From Erysipelothrix sp. (GTDB lineage: Bacteria > Bacillota_I > Bacilli_A > Erysipelotrichales > Erysipelotrichaceae), in assembly GCA_012511085.1 (NCBI GenBank), contig JAAZGU010000078.1, positions 1 to 8,608 of the forward strand: 8,608 nt of DNA. Reading direction: 5' to 3'. Every line of letters starts with the position of its first letter. Position 1 is the first letter of the stretch. Shown piece by piece: positions 7,179 to 8,608 of the stretch. Position numbers and translations under genes: made by a program. The notes below the pieces were generated by a model. It was given only the letters and a program-made list of their open reading frames with translations, was not told the DNA's origin and made no database searches.

Positions 7179-8351
7179 TTACCCGTACCTTCCAACAACT
7201 GCAATTTCCACAGGTTCTTGAAACTGATCATTTATAATTTCAATGTATCCAAAAATCATATCGTTATCTTGGTTACGCCAATACGTGTAAAAACGATAAT
7301 CTGTGAGTAAATGTCCGCCCGTGAATATAATGTTTTCTCGACTTGTGATTTCATCCAAAACGTCGCCCTCAAGGCTTAACAACAATATCTTTTTATCATC
7401 AATCCAAGGTGAAAAATGTTGGTCGAGGATGATTCGGTCTTTGTATGTAAGTACCAAAGCAGGCCCTAATCCTAAAAATGAAGGTGTGTCACCTTGGAAC
7501 GACCTATGGTAAAAATTGTAAGTGTTGTCTTCGTTAGCTGCCACGTCCCAATAAATATAACCATGATCTGTCAGTGCAAACACCCACACTTTTTCATCAA
7601 TGATTTGGTAACCCGTCCCATCTTCAATAAAAATGTTTTGGTAGCGTTGCTCATCGTAATAATCTCCAACCATCACGTAAGCTTTATCTTCTTTAAAATA
7701 TGGAATCATGTGCTTGGCTTTGTCTAAATAAGGAACAAATTCCGCTTCTTTGAAAGTTGTTGCATCATGTTTTTTAATAAAATCTTCGCCGTAAGAATAA
7801 TACAAATACCCACGATGAAAGTACACACTTGGTACCGCTTGTGTTTGTGATAATAAATAATTTTCCGGTTGTTGCAAAGTTAAGACCGTGCGATGATCAG
7901 AGCCATCTAAATTCATCTGCAAGAGCTTATGAGTCACGGTGTCATCGATGGAACTTATGCCTTCTTGAATTAAATACAAACGTTGATTGTAATAAAACAA
8001 GGAAGATTGTCCGTACAAATTAGTAACGTACGAACTACAAGATTTTGGTTGTTCGATTGAACAAGGCACCGTTGGGTTGTTGTGAATGATGTTAAATTGA
8101 TTATTTTGTTCATTATAAAACGCAATTACTGCGCTACTGTTTGGAAATAATATTTTCACAAAGACGCCAACTTCATGCAGCGCGATGTTGCGTAAAGATT
8201 GTAAGCCATTGTTAGTTTGTTGATAAGTAATTGAATCGTGAACCGGTGATGGGTCATTATGATTGTCTGGCTCTTGATTGTGGTTGCCATTCTTCGAGCA
8301 ACCCATCAAACTTAATATAATCAAAAGAATGAATAGATTTAATTTGCGCAT
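7179..8351 (-). CDS. Lipoprotein with beta-propeller-like repeats, cassette 1
   Basis: Predicted 390-residue membrane-anchored lipoprotein acting outside the cytoplasmic membrane. The N-terminus is a lipoprotein signal peptide: MRK, a hydrophobic stretch (about residues 5-17) and a lipobox L-M-G-C with Cys18 as the lipidation site. An Asn/His/Asp/Pro-rich linker (about 20-40) follows, then a long domain of repeated beta-strand units with Tyr-rich turns (around 119-128, 176-186, 200-215), including an M-N-L-D-G turn near 146-150. This is typical of DUF5050/WD40-like propellers; the fold is inferred, not proven. Cys97 and Cys105 lie in a CSxxxPxxCSS motif that the paralogue at 2795-3955 shares at the same numbers. 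The start is supported by GGAGG 7 nt upstream. It is the first gene of its cassette and ends 5 nt before the ATPase start, so it probably works with that ABC complex, as a sensor, capture or assembly partner. No catalytic motif was recognised and the substrate is unknown. Confidence 0.85.
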   Translation of the reverse strand: MRKLNLFILLIILSLMGCSKNGNHNQEPDNHNDPSPVHDSITYQQTNNGLQSLRNIALHEVGVFVKILFPNSSAVIAFYNEQNNQFNIIHNNPTVPCSIEQPKSCSSYVTNLYGQSSLFYYNQRLYLIQEGISSIDDTVTHKLLQMNLDGSDHRTVLTLQQPENYLLSQTQAVPSVYFHRGYLYYSYGEDFIKKHDATTFKEAEFVPYLDKAKHMIPYFKEDKAYVMVGDYYDEQRYQNIFIEDGTGYQIIDEKVWVFALTDHGYIYWDVAANEDNTYNFYHRSFQGDTPSFLGLGPALVLTYKDRIILDQHFSPWIDDKKILLLSLEGDVLDEITSRENIIFTGGHLLTDYRFYTYWRNQDNDMIFGYIEIINDQFQEPVEIAVVGRYG

Positions 8352-8358
8352 CTCATAT

Positions 8359-8363
8359 CCTCC
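8359..8363 (-). promoter_or_regulatory. Ribosome binding site of the cassette 1 lipoprotein
   Basis: GGAGG on the minus strand, 7 nt before the ATG at 8349-8351. It decides this start over the out-of-frame ATG at 8354-8356. Confidence 0.8.
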
Positions 8364-8398
8364 AAGTCTTAGATTTTAATACTTTTTTAATTAAAAAT

Positions 8399-8407
8399 AT
8401 TATAGCA
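8399..8407 (-). promoter_or_regulatory. Extended -10 promoter of cassette 1
   Basis: On the minus strand TGCTATAAT is a perfect extended -10 element: consensus TATAAT at 8399-8404 preceded by TG at 8406-8407. No good -35 hexamer lies 16-18 nt upstream, which fits an extended -10 promoter. Transcription would start near 8392, giving a roughly 40-nt AT-rich leader that contains the ribosome binding site. It is the only strong promoter-like match ahead of the first lipoprotein and probably drives the first three genes, possibly all six. Confidence 0.7.
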
Positions 8408-8507
8408 CACTTATTCATCAGATTTATGAAAGCTTAGACATCAAACAAGCAACTTTTGCCTGGTTTCAAACGATTTAATTTATTTTTTAATCTTGTTTTT
8501 ATCACAC

Positions 8508-8538
8508 AAAAAAGATTTGACTTTCATAATCAAATCTT
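8508..8538 (-). terminator. Rho-independent terminator for an upstream minus-strand gene
   Basis: A perfect 9-bp stem, AAGATTTGA (8512-8520) and TCAAATCTT (8530-8538), encloses a 9-nt loop. Read on the minus strand it runs directly into six T (plus-strand A at 8508-8513). Its place ahead of the cassette 1 promoter indicates that it ends a transcript entering from beyond the right edge and separates it from this operon. The stem is AT-rich, so strength is uncertain. The plus-strand reading lacks a clean T run. Confidence 0.7.
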
Positions 8539-8608
8539 ATGCTTATCTTTTATTGCAATAAATTAATTGAATCGCATGCAGCAACTTTACTAATCAACTT
8601 TTATATTA

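Larger units (their letters stand above)
1926..8351 (-). repeat. Two tandem paralogous lipoprotein-ATPase-permease cassettes
   Basis: Cassette 1 (4062-8351) and cassette 2 (from 3955 past the left edge) have the same three genes in the same order and orientation. Each pair is recognisably homologous at protein level but clearly diverged, so this is an old duplication and not a recent perfect repeat. The span given covers only the intact genes; the cassette 2 permease continues leftward. Confidence 0.85.

Noticed and set aside
7053..8023. Plus-strand open frames of 64-85 codons opposite the ATPase and lipoprotein
   Set aside because: They are antisense to genes with strong motif and paralogue support; no protein features were recognised.
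8440..8475. Direct GTTTGA repeats on the minus strand upstream of the promoter
   Set aside because: Two 6-bp copies 19 bp apart in AT-rich sequence are expected by chance; no known operator was recognised.

Overview
The window is AT-rich and coding-dense. All six recognisable genes lie on the minus strand, so biological reading order is right to left. Lipoprotein signal peptides, strong AGGAGG-type ribosome binding sites and low GC suggest a Gram-positive-type low-GC bacterium (Bacillota or a relative such as Erysipelotrichia or Acholeplasma-like lineages). TGA is used as a stop at two tight gene junctions and Trp is encoded by TGG, so the code is standard and Mycoplasma/Spiroplasma are unlikely. 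No gene names the species.

Layout in transcription order: a non-coding leader (8352-8608) holds a terminator for an upstream gene off the right edge and an extended -10 promoter. Cassette 1 follows: lipoprotein (8351-7179), ABC ATPase (7173-6334) and a 760-residue membrane protein (6344-4062). After a 106-bp gap with a strong ribosome binding site and a possible promoter comes cassette 2, with the same three genes in the same order: lipoprotein (3955-2795), ABC ATPase (2798-1926) and membrane protein (from 1942 to beyond the left edge). Genes within a cassette are separated by at most 5 bp or overlap by 4 to 17 bp.

The two cassettes are paralogous throughout. The lipoproteins share a beta-propeller-like layout and a two-cysteine motif at identical residue numbers. 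The ATPases share all ABC motifs and a C-terminal extension. The membrane proteins share an internally duplicated ABC-2-like design with large, helix-rich extracytoplasmic loops. Each cassette probably builds one exporter-type ABC complex (ATPase plus fused double permease) with an extracytoplasmic lipoprotein partner. The substrate is unknown. The lipoprotein does not look like a classical solute-binding protein, so nutrient import is not the favoured reading.

The second permease is interrupted. Its frame is lost at a run of six A (plus strand) at 545-550, and the homologous C-terminal half continues in the -1 frame to the left edge. This is a one-base deletion (real or a homopolymer sequencing error) or, less likely, a recoding site.
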